64,000 bases of DNA, from the NCBI RefSeq assembly GCF_000264905.1, contig NW_006763142.1, positions 1,149,047-1,213,046 on the forward strand, written 5' to 3'. Both the position numbers and the translations under genes were made by a program. The notes below the pieces were generated by a model. That model ran no database searches, had not been told where the DNA came from, and saw only the letters and a program-made list of their open reading frames with translations. This DNA comes from Stereum hirsutum FP-91666 SS1 (lineage: Eukaryota > Basidiomycota > Agaricomycetes > Russulales > Stereaceae). This document shows, piece after piece, positions 37,671 to 53,800 of the stretch; within the stretch, counting starts at the first letter, position 1, and each line of letters starts with the position of its first letter.

Positions 37671-38852
37671 ATGTCATCGCCAGGCCATCGCCCATCTGTT
37701 AAACATGTCGCCTCACTACCGCCCTCTGCCTACGCACCTCGTCCATCGGTCATAGCACAGCGAATGGACAGCAGTGGTCGAATCTATCCACATTCCATGG
37801 CCAGAGCTGCTTCTGGGGGTACTTCGATTGGGCCATCCAACCTGTCGAGACCTGACGGACCTTCACGTACGACGAGTGTCCAAACGCAGTACATGAACAT
37901 GCTCCTAGCTCTTGACGCCGTCCCTCGAGGACACAATATGATGGCCAGCTTCTTCACTTGGATCTTACTTGCCGGCTTCGTCATTCTCCCGGGAACGTTC
38001 AATAGTCTGGAACAAATACAGGCCGGAAACAGTGTTGAGAATCTGGCGCTGCATGCGGTTCAAAATATTCCACTGTGTGTTATCTTCTTTCTCTACGAGG
38101 CCGTTGAACGCTGTAGCTTGATGTCTATATTGATGCTTGAGATTTCCAGGTTCGTCATTGCGTATGTTTGCTGTGCGACCGGGGCGATCGGTATGATCTG
38201 GTTGTGGTGGAGGTGGAGTGCGAATTATGTGTGGCTTCTGCAAAGGCGAGTACTTCGTGCTTCTATCAAGCCATCTCTCCACGCTGAGCACAGTTGTTCG
38301 AATCGTGTAGGATCTTTCTGTGCGTACGTTTCCTTGTGGTATCGATCCAAGTTGGATTAGCTGCTGGTCGTATTGTTGCATTTGTACGCTTTGAAACGTA
38401 CAGGGGTATGAATACTGCGATGTCGCCTATCTAGGCTGTAACCAGATAGTGGCTTCTACTGAAAAACAACAATGAAGCGAGATCCCTTCCCTTCAACTCT
38501 ACGTCCTCTCGTCTTTCTTCCTCAACTTCATCGCTCGAAACTCATCGCACCCTCTCCTAGTCCTGGCCTTCTCAACGGCCTAGCCGGCATCCTCACAACA
38601 ATCGCCAGTGTCTACGGCGCTCAATCTGGCCGCTTCACCGCTACAAGCGAGACCACCATCGTCGTCACAGGCGTCACCACTCTCGCCAACGGCATCCTCG
38701 TCGCGTTCTATAGCCTCTGGAAACTTCGAATTGTGAAGAGGCGGCATGATAAAGAGATCGGAAAGGAGAAGGCGGAGCTGCATGGTGAAGGAATAGTGGA
38801 GGAGATGAAGAGGAAGGCGAGGCAGCCTGAGCCGGAGGTGAGGATGTTTTGA
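37671..38852 (+). CDS. conserved fungal four-helix membrane protein, function unknown
   Basis: Three exons (37671-38074, 38150-38245, 38561-38852) total 792 nt, so 263 residues, in frame. A disordered Ser/Pro-rich N-terminus leads to VQTQYMNMLLALDAVPRGHN, then helix 1 MMASFFTWILLAGFVILPG. Helix 2 is VIAYVCCATGAIGMIWLWW, followed by RWSANYVWLLQ. The last exon has PGLLNGLAGILTTIASVYGA and VTGVTTLANGILVAFYSLWK, then a charged Lys/Glu-rich tail ending RQPEPEVRMF. The order YMNMLLALD-x-PR, FTWILLAGF and PGLLNxLAG is shared by many Ascomycota and Basidiomycota hypothetical proteins, as I recall. The second intron would use a GC donor (AG/GCGAGT) at 38246. An extra exon inside 38246-38560 is the alternative. 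Confidence 0.7.
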
Positions 38853-39172
38853 TTGACCTGGAGTAACATGGATGGTATGTGTAGGAGGAGAAGTCTGGAA
38901 TGAAATACCTTGCTGCTTTGGACGGCTTGGACGAGGAATGTAGATAATGTATGGATTATCCGTTATGGACGGCCTCGACTGTATACCTATCAGCACCGTG
39001 ATGTAAACATAACCACGATTTCACGAACGCCATGCCTATTGACGCGTTTCAGCTTGCTCGAGCAGGAACAGATTCTTCATAGGGAATGATGTCTACGTTC
39101 AATACAGATTTGGTCTTACAAGATCTACGTATTGTACAGGTGCAGAGGTGAAGAGAGACAGAATACAAGATG
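38853..39172. other. convergent intergenic region
   Basis: 320 bp between two tail-to-tail genes. Presumably two 3' UTRs; no feature seen. Confidence 0.45.
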
Positions 39173-42404
<3,232 letters not shown>

Positions 42405-44559
42405 CTAAGACCACAAGATATTCAGCCTCCTCCACCCCTTGGGCGACTTGATAGGAGGCTCCGGGTTGTCGCGAGCCTAAAATCGGAATCAAAGACTGAT
42501 GAGCAAGCGGTCGCCTCAAACATGCTTCCCGGAATGTATACGTACCAGGTCCAAGAAATGTCGGATCGGGATATCCTCCAAAGCCACAATCTTCGTCTTC
42601 CTTGAGAACTTGTAGCCAAAGTACAGCACAAAGATGAGCGGGATGTTGAAGTATGCGGAGAAGAACGTCTCGGTGTCCCAGTCGCCCTTGATGAAGACGG
42701 CGTAGCCGGCGGTGAGGAGGATGATGGAGAAGGAGACGAGACCCGTCCATGCGGCGTAGGGCTGGAGGGGCCCCTTCCATGGGAGCTCGTCGCGACTGAT
42801 GCCCTGTTTCTTCATACCGTAGTAGAAACGGAGGTAGACGAGGCAGATGATGATCCAGTGGACGAGGGCAGCGGCGGAGACGAGGTCCTGGAGCCACGAG
42901 AACACGGTGGAAGCGCTGTCTTGCAGAGACCTAGGCCGGACACGAAAGATAATTAACAGATAGCACAGATGTTTGAAAGCTAAGATACTCACATGTATCC
43001 GAGGGAGATGAAGCAGCAGATGAACAATACCGCGACGTATGGAATACCGAAGCGGTTGACACGAAGGAAGATCTTGGGAGCATGACCTTCGCGCGCAAGG
43101 CCATAGAGCGCACGGGAGGAACCAAGCATGCCGCTGTTACCGGACGACCAAGCAGAGGTCAGAACGACGGCGTTGATGATGTGTGGAACGACGCTGATTC
43201 CAGCGCGAGAGGCGGCAATAACCTGCAAGCGTGTCATATTAACATCCGGCTCATCAACGAACGGAGCAAACTGCTCACCAGAGGAGACTGGGCAGCATTG
43301 CCCGTGCTGGAGAGGAGGTTCACGTCGTTGGATGGAACGATGAGGGTGACGACAAAGATCGAAACGACGTAGAATATGAGGACACGGAAGAAGATACGTT
43401 TCGCCGCCTTTGGAATGTTCTGACGGGGGTTGCGTGTCTCCGCAGCAGCGCTGGCGATACCCTCAACACCAGAGTAAGCGTAGGCAGCGTTGGAGAAGGT
43501 TGTCCAGAAACCGAGGAAATGACCAAGTGAGCCCTCAATGCCGAGGTATTGGACGAAAGGGCCCGGGTTCCTCCAGTACTGGAAGCCGTAGCGATGGTGA
43601 TCCGGGCCTCCTCCGAGATCGATAACGAGACCCTATTTGGATGCAAGAATGGTTAACAAACATGTAGGACCGGGAGTGGGCACGGGGCGTACCATGATGA
43701 TACAGCCTATGATGAGCATGATCTAATTGATTCCAAAGGACAATCAGTGAGACACGCCGAGTGGTTAGAGAGAAAGATCAACCTGGCAAGACTTACTTTC
43801 AAAATAGAGAAACCAAACTCGAGCTCTCCATAGAAGCGAACGAAGAACAAATTGGTGGCGACGATGAGAAGACCTAGGATGGTGATCCACAGGCCATTGC
43901 TGATTGTCGTCCAATATTGAATAAGCACCGCTGCGGCTACAATCTCGGCAGGGAGGCCGACGCATTGAGAGTAGATGCTGTTCCACCCTTGGGCGAAAGA
44001 GAGAGCGGGATCGACGAAATAATCCGCGTGACGAACGATGCCGCCCGAGAGAGGAACAAGGGCTGCCATTTCGGCAATTGAAAGGACAACGCCGGACACT
44101 AAAACACCAACGAAGGTGTAACCCATCAAAGCGCCAACCTTGCAATGGTTTTAGCTGTCATATCAAAGTGAATCGGGGGGAGATGATACGCACTGGTCCT
44201 CCTCGGGCGATGGCCTTGCCGGAACTAAGGAACAGACCCTATAGTTTTCGCTCGTGTATTAATGCACAGATGCAGTGAACGAAGAAGGGAATGACATACT
44301 GTTCCAATGGTACCGGCAAGAGCAATCATCTGGATGTGCCGTTGCTCTAGACCACGCCTACGGGAAGACAGTGGTCAAAAACAAGAATGTCTGAACTGAC
44401 AACGACTTGGACATACTTGAGCTCCTTCTTCTCGTCGAACTCGATGATATCTTCGGGCTCCTGCTCAGAGACAGCCTCAATGTCGGTCTGAACGCCAGAA
44501 GACTTCTCGTCGATAGGATCGTGGACAGCATCCTTGGTATCGGCGGCGTGAAGGGACAT
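42405..44559 (-). CDS. amino acid permease (APC superfamily, YAT family)
   Basis: Plasma-membrane proton symporter for amino acids, about twelve helices. ATG 44559 starts an acidic cytosolic tail (MSLHAADTKDAVHDPIDEKS). The next exon has RGLEQRHIQMIALAGTIGT and GLFLSSGKAIARGGP, the helix 1 signature. Then MGYTFVGVLVSGVVLSIAEM and AALVPLSGGIVRHADYFVDP, LSFAQGWNSIYSQCVGLPAE, NLFFVRFYGELEFGFSILK, and GHFLGFWTTFSNAAYAYSGV. Further on: EGIASAAAETRNPRQNIPKA, SSGNSGMLGSSRALYGLARE and GHAPKIFLRVNRFGIPYVAV. The last helices are in SYLQDSAS-type sequence and WKGPLQPYAAWTGLVSFSII. The stop is at 42405-42407. The motifs fit fungal general or dicarboxylic amino acid permeases (Gap1/Dip5-like); specificity is not determined. 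The many acidic residues before helix 1 are consistent with ubiquitin-regulated turnover, which is inference. Confidence 0.92.
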
Positions 44560-45944
44560 GATGGTGAGACGTTAAGGAGACCCGACTCGCAAGGAGGAAA
44601 GAAGCAGCTCCAAGGTCAGACGGATCACACGCTTGTAGCAATCTAATATAGGCATGAATGGCGGGCACACCATGCTCTCACGATAAGAGACAACCTGACG
44701 AGACCAGAGAGGCAAGACGCTTGAGATAACGCGCACACTCGGATAAGGTATCGAATGTAGCAATTTCAGAATCGAAGCTAGCGAATGATCCTCTCGCCAA
44801 TACATGGGTACAACGTCATGTTGCCCTCCGAAGGAACCAGAGTGCTTCGCTGGATGCGGTGCTGCGCTCTGATAGTTCTGCGCCTCCACTTCGCCCTGGC
44901 AAAAATCGGAGGCACTTATCGGAAGATTGAGGAGCCTCTTGAAGAAGCAAGTCACCGCGACTACTGACAGATAGCGAGCAGGGGATTAGTGGTGGCGCAA
45001 GAGGGGCGAGGAACAATCAGATACATCTCACAGATACAGCGCAGAAACTATCCCCGCCCACTCTCACATCCAAAAAAAGATATGCTCGGGATTACCGAAC
45101 ATTCATTGTTTAGGGTCAGATGGCATAGACCGAAAATAGCTGCAGGAGATGATTGTTTGTCCGTCAAAGCGAACAACGGAGACGTCTACTGACGATGAAT
45201 GAACCAAGGGACGCGGAGCGGAAGGATTGCGAACGTGAACGATGAATGTAGAACGAATCTGGACGAGTGTCTGAACCTGCCGATAGAGGAAATATCAGGA
45301 TAACAAAACTCCGTAGAAGTGATTGGAAATGGCTCACGACTATAGACCGTATCGCCTGCATGCCAACAATATCGCGAGCTGAGGGAGGCACATCAGCAAC
45401 GGAGTTCAAGTTCAACGCACAAGACCACATATCCCAAGACTCCTAGCACCGAGCTGCGGGATAGGTTGAGGTTGAGGGGAGGCGATCAAAACATGCGGTT
45501 CCGGGTTCTCCTGTCTTCCCCGTTCCTGGAATATTCAGCCCAAGTCTCAAAGGGAAACACCCTCGCAGGCCAAGCCTGCCGACCCCTGATAGTTTTCATC
45601 ATGGGCTGGGTTCGTATAAGATAGCTTGAACACTTACACAAGGACGATAAGTGGTACCATGATGCAGCTCTCTACCGAGGCCTCGACGCTGCTGGCGGGA
45701 TTCTTAGGCAAGCTTAAGGATAGTCTGGCGAGGGAAGTTTTGATTGGTATATCGGTGAGACCGATAGAAATCGGACACGACACAGAGCGCAATCGTGGTT
45801 AAATCTCGCCAAAGTTCTGCGGATGGAACGAAGGAAAGAAGTTGCAATTGTGCGTTCTTGAGGAGACCACCGAAAGATCATCTACGAACGGAGTCAGGAT
45901 CGGTCGTACATATAAAATCATGGACTGTGACGCACTAGTTTTAG
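44560..45944. other. intergenic region, permease promoter side
   Basis: About 1.4 kb upstream of the amino acid permease. No coding segment with family identity. It ends at the left terminal repeat of an inverted-repeat element. Confidence 0.45.
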
Positions 45945-46320
45945 CTATGGTGCGAAGCACTTAGTCACCGCATATAATATTCAACCGCCAAATTTGTGCC
46001 CGGGAGGTCGAAATTCCAGTTTATTGAAAGAAAATTCCTGGAGCATATTAAAAAAACCCGGGACTCTCATAAATAATAAACAATTCTATTAAATATTAAT
46101 TGTTTGGCGGGAGAAATCGAAACCCGCCAAATCTGGTGGGTGGGAACTTTGAAAGTCCCTCAGTTTTAATTATTTTGGAAATCTGTCTTGGGAATCTCTT
46201 CCTTTCATCAAAAGGAGCATTTTGACAAGACAGATAAGTCTTAGAGGCGAATTTGACCCTCCTGTGACCGGGTCTTCCCGGTGTTCGACTTATGCGGTGA
46301 GTAAGTGCTTCGCACCATAG
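45945..46320. mobile_element. MITE-like element with 30-bp terminal inverted repeats
   Basis: The left end 45945-45974 starts CTATGGTGCGAAGCACTTAG. The right end 46291-46320 is its reverse complement, with 29 of 30 positions matching (one C/G difference). The 376-bp interior is AT-rich, has no open frame of note, and contains two related short segments (CCGCCAAAT near 45989 and 46125). The size, paired ends and lack of coding fit a miniature inverted-repeat transposable element mobilised in trans. The flanks (TTTTAG left, TATTAG right) do not give a clean target duplication, so the family is not fixed. Confidence 0.75.
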
Positions 46321-47801
46321 TATTAGTTAGTCACTGAGTGTCATGAATTGAATCGATGCATACCCCAGCATGTGCGTATACAATACACACAGATTCATTT
46401 GTCACGCGGGGTATTGTTTCCCGCCGGTACAAAAGAGAAGAAAGCGACGCAGGCCTGACCACGGACGCAGAGTCTCCGATGCACGACTTCGAAGGTCCGT
46501 CACGTCTTTTCACAACACACGAATCCACAATTGCGAGCAAAAGCACCATGGAATTGACTATAAACGACATACAGAAGGAACGCACGAGTTCACGAATGTT
46601 GTAACAACCCTTCACCCGCCCGCCTGCAATCAAAATCCCAAGCCAAACAACGAGAAAAAGGGGGAATGATGTATCGAGAGCTGATTAGCCGCTCAACCAG
46701 GAGATATATAGGTTGAAAGGCATGCCCAGTTCTCGACTCCGTTGAGACCGTTCTCCTCCCGACAAATAACGGAAATCCACGCATCCGGGTGAGCGTCAAT
46801 GCGTAGAGGCAAAAGTGAGAGTGGACTGTAAGGAAAAAAACGCCAAAATTTCGCCTTGCGATGCTTTATAGGTCGCACGTGGCGAGGGGTCCGTGCGCGG
46901 GCCGCGACTCTTGAGGCGCTGTGGCGTCGTAATTGTGAGTGTGGCGATTGTAGACATCCATGACTTGAAGCATTCCGCAAAAAGCGAACATGTGTAAACA
47001 ACAGAGTCGTGTATTCGATCTACGAATATAGACAGAGAATATCGGCGCAAATGCGATGTATGTAAGAGCAGGTACAAGACTAGCGGGGGTGCGCGGAGCA
47101 GACATCACGAACTTGCAACATGCACACACTACACATCGTAAGTCGACCGAGTAAAAAGAAGTTACAAGTCAAGGGATACAGATACGAAGCACTGCGTATT
47201 TGTAGTATTCGTGGGGCATATTGGACATTCTATCAAAACATCATGGGTCAAAAGAAAAAGAAAAAAGCAAAAACTCGTGAAATATACGCAAAGCAGATCG
47301 TAAAAGACATCACCAGAGAAAGAAGCGAACCTGCAGAACACCAGGCTCGCCTCCGTCATCAAGTTCGTATCCTCGGCAAAGAGTAGCACGGTCACCCGAA
47401 AAACCAGAAGAAACCATTAAAGCACAACAACAGCAACGTCGAAGAATAATGAAAAGCGCAAGCACGCGACGCCGACGATCACACAACCACTGCAGTCGAA
47501 CTGAAAAGCAAATCAAGCAAAGTGAATCAACCCATTCGTGTTTCGCGCCACCCGGGTGCGGCATCTCATGAGAGAGAGTTCCAGAAGAAGGAAGCGAAAG
47601 GAGATGTGAGAGGAGGGGCATAGGTTTTGACTTTGTCATAGCATAGGGTGTTACCGGATTGCGAACATCGCTGGGTTTTCGTGGAAGGTTGGTGCGAGGA
47701 GGAACGCGTGCAGGCATATGTTCAGGATGGGATCCTAAAGGTACCAGCCGAAAACGGGAGTTATCTGAACGGTTATCGAGGCATGGAGCGAGATTGATTG
47801 A
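46321..47801. other. intergenic region between MITE and giant gene
   Basis: About 1.5 kb downstream of the disordered-protein gene. Short frames on both strands (for example 46693-47129 minus) show no domain. An A-rich run lies near 47253-47272. Confidence 0.4.
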
Positions 47802-50800
47802 TTATGCGCGGACGGAATAGGGCCTTCCGCGAGGTCGAGGACGGTTCAGACGGAGAGAATCACTATTGCTGTGGATCATTATCGACGATCAGCCACGGGA
47901 AATGAACAGTAGAGCCGTGTTATACTCACGCAGGCACGATTGAGCCATTGGAGACATTCTCCCTACTTTCCCTGTTCTCTTTCCCGGTAGTATTGCGCTT
48001 TGACCATCCCAGCGCATTCCTCCTTGCGATAGAAGCAACCCTGGGCCTGATGGGCGCTTCAAACGAATTCTTCATTGGAACAAACGGCGAAATATCCGCC
48101 AAGGTGGCGTTGGTGAAGTTCGGGTTCGTAGTCCGCTCCTGCAACGTCATCTCGTGCACAACACTGTTACGGTTGACGTACTCGGGCATCACCGGAGACG
48201 AATGCTGTTCGAAGGGGGAAGACTTCATTCCAGGCGAGGTGGCGAACTGAGAGCGAGGGTAAGGCGAAGGACGAGAGTTCGTGCGGGACCGGACACGGCG
48301 GGGACGAAGTTCAGAGGGTAGAGGGCCGTACGTTTGCTTTGAATGCTCGAGAAGAGCCTTCATGCCCGCGGGTTGACCAGGCGGCTCGAAGCCTGTGATA
48401 GAGACACATCCAATTAGTCGGCTGATAGAAAAAAAGCCTTTTTTGAGAGAAGATAACTCACATTGAACTGCGTAGATGGAAAACGGAGTATCCGACCAGG
48501 TACGCCTACTCTCCTCAACCGTGTCGTGCGCCTCGTTCTTGAGAGCATAGTACTTCTTCAATTCCACCATGTCCTTGTCCTCGTTCCAGGACCTCACGGA
48601 TCGTGTATCATCCGCATCGACGATCATGACATCGTCTCTGACAGGCGAAAGAACAGTCTCGTCTGGACTCGCGGTCTTCGAAGGGCCAGGAGTGTTATTG
48701 ACGGACATTTCCTCTTCAATCGTCTCGTATACCGACGAGCGCGACATGCGAGCTTGGGCTATTTGAGATGCACGACGACGATGACCAGCTCCCCGAGCTC
48801 TGGCCCTCATTCTTTCCCGAGCGATCCCGGTGAGGGGCAGAGCCATGCCAGTGAGTATGGCGTTGAGCTGAGCGATATCGATGGAAGACTGAGATTCACT
48901 GGACTGAGATGAATGTTCGCAAGCGGAGAGCGGCGGAGTATCCCCACCAGAACTGGATGTGACAGTGCTGGACCTTGACCGTCCGGGACGAGTGAAGACC
49001 GGTGGAGGGCGCACTGAGAAGGACAAAACCTGGGTGTGAGAACTACAACAAAAGGGAGAGAGACTAGAGCACGTACGAGAACCGTCATCTTCGCCTTCGG
49101 CGCTCAAGCAATTCTCTTCTAAACTCTGTCGCGCAATTAGACCCTGCTGAACCTGAGTCATTCTCTTGTCTCCGAATCGGTCGCCCGCGATAGTATTGAT
49201 TGCCGGCTGCTCTCTGAGGAAAACCTTGTTGGGGGCCTCCATGACATCATCCTCGGACCCAGCGACGCGATGTTGAGGGCCACGGATGGCCTTTCTCTTT
49301 CCAACACGGATGCATGGAGAGGTTTCGAGAACAGAACCGACAGAACGGCGGCGAACAAGGCTTCCGTCAAACATCTGGAGTTAAGACCGGTCGAGTTAAA
49401 GGAGCAGTCGATATCTACAAATATTAGTCGACATACCGTGATCATCGTATCGTCATCCTGAGGCTTCTCGTCGGAGTCGCTGCTCATGTCGTCGCTGTAT
49501 ATCGAGACAGGCCGGAACTGCCCAACAGAGAATAAATCGCGTCTTCCGGACGGCTCAGAGTCGTTAAAGACCTCCTCCGACGAGACAGATATCGGTCGGT
49601 TCGTCTTCTCGAAGATCGAGTCGCTAGGAGAGAACACCCTCCCAGATTCCCCATCCAAAATTGAATCATCCATCGACCGGTTGTCCATCATTACATCCTC
49701 GTCTTCGGACTCCCGAGGAGAATCAGATATCGACGGCAGAGGCATGCAATACTCGAAGGCAGAATCGAGCATCTTGTCACCCATCCCACGACCCATACCG
49801 TTACGCAGGGCCTCCATATCGCTCCTAGTCGACTCCATGGACTGTTCCTGACGATGTCTCGCAATTTTCGACCGAGCGGAACCATACAAGTGCTGTAGGT
49901 TGGCGTACGCGTGAGCGATAGAGCTCGCGCTGTTGTTCGTGTTGTTCGAGTCGTTCCTCCTGTGACCGGGACCGTAGGTGCCGAAGCCACGATTATAAAG
50001 GCTGATGGGTGGAGCGAAAGAAGTGGTAGACATGTTAGACTCTTGGCGGTGGTGGTGGTTCCGAGGAACGATTGAAGGACGGAGAATCTGCGATGCGCGG
50101 AAGGAGAAAGTGGAAGCGTCGCTTTCGAGCCTTCGCCTAAGAAGAGGCTGGTTGCGGTTCTGACGGATGAACGAGAAGGTGTCGTCAATGGACATCGAGA
50201 ACGACATGGACATATCGTCGGAGGATGGCCTGTCCGAGAATGCGGGAACACCATAGTCGAAAGGATCCGGGGTACCGCTATTCAAGACCGCGCCGTAGGA
50301 TGAAATAGAAGCCATACTCAGGACCGAATCACGCGGCATGTGCCCTCGGCGGGCGGTCGCACTGGGTGGAGGATAAAAAGATGGACGTTCTCCACCAAAT
50401 TCGAATCCACGGCGAACGTCCCCAAACATCTCGAAACCGTTAAAACTCATGTCGGAGGGAGCACGAGAGTGAGAACCTTGAGGACCAACAACCAAATCGA
50501 TCAAAGCTTGCTCACGAGCAGCCCTCTTCGAAGCCGAGTCAGGCTCAGCGTCAGAGTCGGCACGCCGGCGGGGGAGCGACGGAACAGGTGAAGTCTCAGC
50601 CGCACCATCTGTGGCCTTCTCGAAGATCGACTTCAGAACGTAGCTGTCCTCCTCGACCTTGGGCATGTCACTCGAGAAAGAGGCCATTGAGAGGGACCGC
50701 GCATGCGAGGGAGAGGGGATGATGTCCGAAAGTGTGAGGATCGAAGGTGTCCTCGTATGCGCACGCCTGGGGGACATAGATCCCTTGCCTCCGAACTTGA

Positions 50801-53800
50801 AGTTTACGTCCAGCTGACCATCCGACGCCTTCGATCGAGACGAAGATTTGCTCTTCCTGGATGAGAACGACGTGGTGCTCGCTCTGGAACCGCGGGCCTT
50901 TGGAACGATGATATCCGGGCTAGGAAGGAGTCCTGAGGGAGACTGTCCGATGTCGAATGAGAAGTTCATACTGTCGTCCATACCGAGTCCAGACATGGCA
51001 CTTTCCCTCGAGCTACGACTCCTCGGATCGACGATGTCCGGACTAGGAAGAAGTCCCATCGGAGACTGTCCAATATCCGAGACATCCATGCTGCCGTTCG
51101 ACACGGATCTAGGGAGTGAGTCTTGAAGACCCAAACTCCTCAGCGCAAGCGAAATATCAGGCATTTCCTGGTTCGCGTCGGCATTCTTGTTGTCGCTGGA
51201 TTGACCATGCCTCTCGAGGTCGAATTTTGCCGGGGTCTTGAACGCGTTCTCCAGCTGCTCGACGAAGCTGTGGCGGTTGTTTGCACCAGATTCGTTCAAA
51301 ACCTTCAGCTCTCCCGTGAAATCGAATGACTTTCCTGTATGGTCCTGGTACGGAGAGTTGGGATTGGAGTTGGAGAAGTCAGAATCGTCAAGCTGAACCC
51401 CTTCCTCTTCGTCCTCCATAGTGAGACTCGCTCTAAACACTGGAACTTCAGGGATGATAACCGAAGGGGCAGAGCTGTCCGGCATGGGCAGTGGCGATTC
51501 AGGTGGCGAACCAGGTGAAGGAGGTAGTCGAAGACCAAGATGTCCGTCGAACGTGAGCGTATCCTCGAACCTCTCTGTCTCTGTCTCTCCGTCCTGGCCA
51601 GAATGTAAAATCGCTTGCAACTCCTCCGGAATATCCGAATCCGGATCGTCCGACAACTCCTGCTCTCCATCTTCCTCAGCATCCCCCATCGTCCCAGTCA
51701 GCCCAAGACCCTTCCTTGCAGCAGGAGATATCGGTACTCCACGGACGGGACGTAAGCTGACGTTGCTGTCTTCAGTGTTGAGGGTAAGCATCATGGGTGG
51801 GCTCTTTGGTTTCTCCTGTGCACGCGAACGGAAGACGGGGATGGGTGACGGTTCGTCTTCCTTCTCCTCAGCAAGTGAAGATCTGTCTGCGTTTGGCTGA
51901 GATACTGAACCGAACGTCACCGATGATGGCGTACCAGTCGGAATGGATGGTGTTGACAATGCCGAACCGACCACTGAGCTTGCAGGTCGCGCCGTCGTAG
52001 CAGGGGCCTTCGCCTTTGACGGTTTCAAAGGATGAAAGACGAGCGGAGGATCGGCCATCGGTGCAGGACTAAACGTCGGCCTGTACGGGAACCTGAACGT
52101 CGGAGCACCTCCGACTGTCGGAGCAGGCGCAGTCGCCCTCCTCTGCGGACTGGCCTTCGTAGGCGAAATAGGCCACGGAACGATCTGCCTACCTACGAGA
52201 GTCGCTGTCTTCTCGGGGATAGAACCGGAGATTGTTGATTTACCGCGAGCACGAGATTGAGCGTATGGACGGAGAGAGGTAATGGAGGACATGCTGGTGC
52301 GGGTATTCGGTTGCTTGGATGGAGTAGCACCGACTGCAGTGACTTTCTTGAGGGGACTACCATATGTACCAGCACGGACACTGCCACCTGCGCCAAACCT
52401 GAGCGAGGGAGTATTGCGAAGTGCACGGGTCAAAGAAGGCGAGAGGCGGAATGGAGAACCGTTGGGTGAGCCAGCCCCTGGAGTGGCTTCTAAGTCTAAG
52501 CGGCCGATGAGAGACGCAAGGTCGCTCGTTGCCTGGTCCAAAAGCTCCAAAACACCTAGAGAAGAAAGAAGGGGGCCGTTCAGAATACACAAAAACATAT
52601 AGGGTTCGTGTCTAACGGAAACTTACCTTCAACATCATCCATAACAGCACCCTGCTGGTCCTTATCCGACAACTGCTCGGACATATGCCTCCGTACCCTC
52701 CTACTCGGCGTCTCACCCTGAGGCCTAGTCTCGTTCTGGGGTTCCACACCGAAATCCTCCCCTCGGAATACGACAACATCTTCATCTTCCGTACCTTCAG
52801 TCCCCTCTGACATCTCCAACGTCGGCTCTTGGACCATGACGAGGGGCGGCTCAGGAATAGGCATGCACGAAAAGCTCGCCGAGCTTTCAGATATCGGCCT
52901 CCGTTCCTTGGGACTGCTCGTGACCATCTGTTCCGGGAAAATGTCCATCAACGCCATCCTCTTCCTCGCATCCCCTGGTTTCCTCGTATCCCGCCTCTCG
53001 GCCTCCCTCTCCTTTCCCTTCTCCAATTCTGCTGCCTTCTCCGCCTCGACCCTCTCCTGTTTCTTCTGCTCCTTCACGGTGACGAGCTTGTATTCGTCCC
53101 ATCTCACAGACCCGACGCTCGAAGACGAAGAAGCACCCGACATCCCGGACGAAGTGGATATAGGCCTGAGAGACGAGGCCGCAGAAACCGCCGAACCTGA
53201 TCTTCCGCGTCCCATCCCAGAAACAGGTGGACATCGACGTTCCTCTGCGCTCGCAGTCGAAGCCGAAGACGCAGACAGTCTGCTTGCAGTCGTCCCAGAG
53301 AACACCCTCGCGGTCCCGAACTTCAGGCTCGAAGGCAAGCCGATACCGAGCATGCTGGCTTTCCTCTTCGTCGGGTCCAGCATCTTCGGCTGCAAGGTCG
53401 TCTGCAGCTGCTCCTGCTGTTCACCGCCATTGAGATGACCCTGCGCCTGACCGTCGTGAGGATGCAGCAGCATCTGCTGGGGCTTCTGGTAAAAACATTC
53501 GCTCATAGGCGACGGTGCCCCGGCCTCGAAACTGCTCCCCGAATACCTCGTCGCGTTGGCGTTGGCGGTAGCGAGCGATTCCCTGGTTTTCGTTTTCTTT
53601 TTCTTTTTGCTGATCGTCGAGTTGGCGTCTTTGGGCTTTTCTTTTTTCTTTGCTCCACTCGTCGCCGTCGTTATTGGGGTCGGGTTCGCGTTCGTGGTGG
53701 TCGCATTGGCGAGATTGGTCGTGCTCATGTTGCCCATAGCGGTGTAGTTTGCGATGGCGCTCGCGGTGATGATGGCTGGAGAGATGGGGGACGCAGCTTC

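Noticed and set aside
52836..53438. 200-codon plus-strand frame opposite the giant gene
   Set aside because: It is the antisense shadow of a Ser-rich coding exon; codon composition on the minus strand explains the missing stops.
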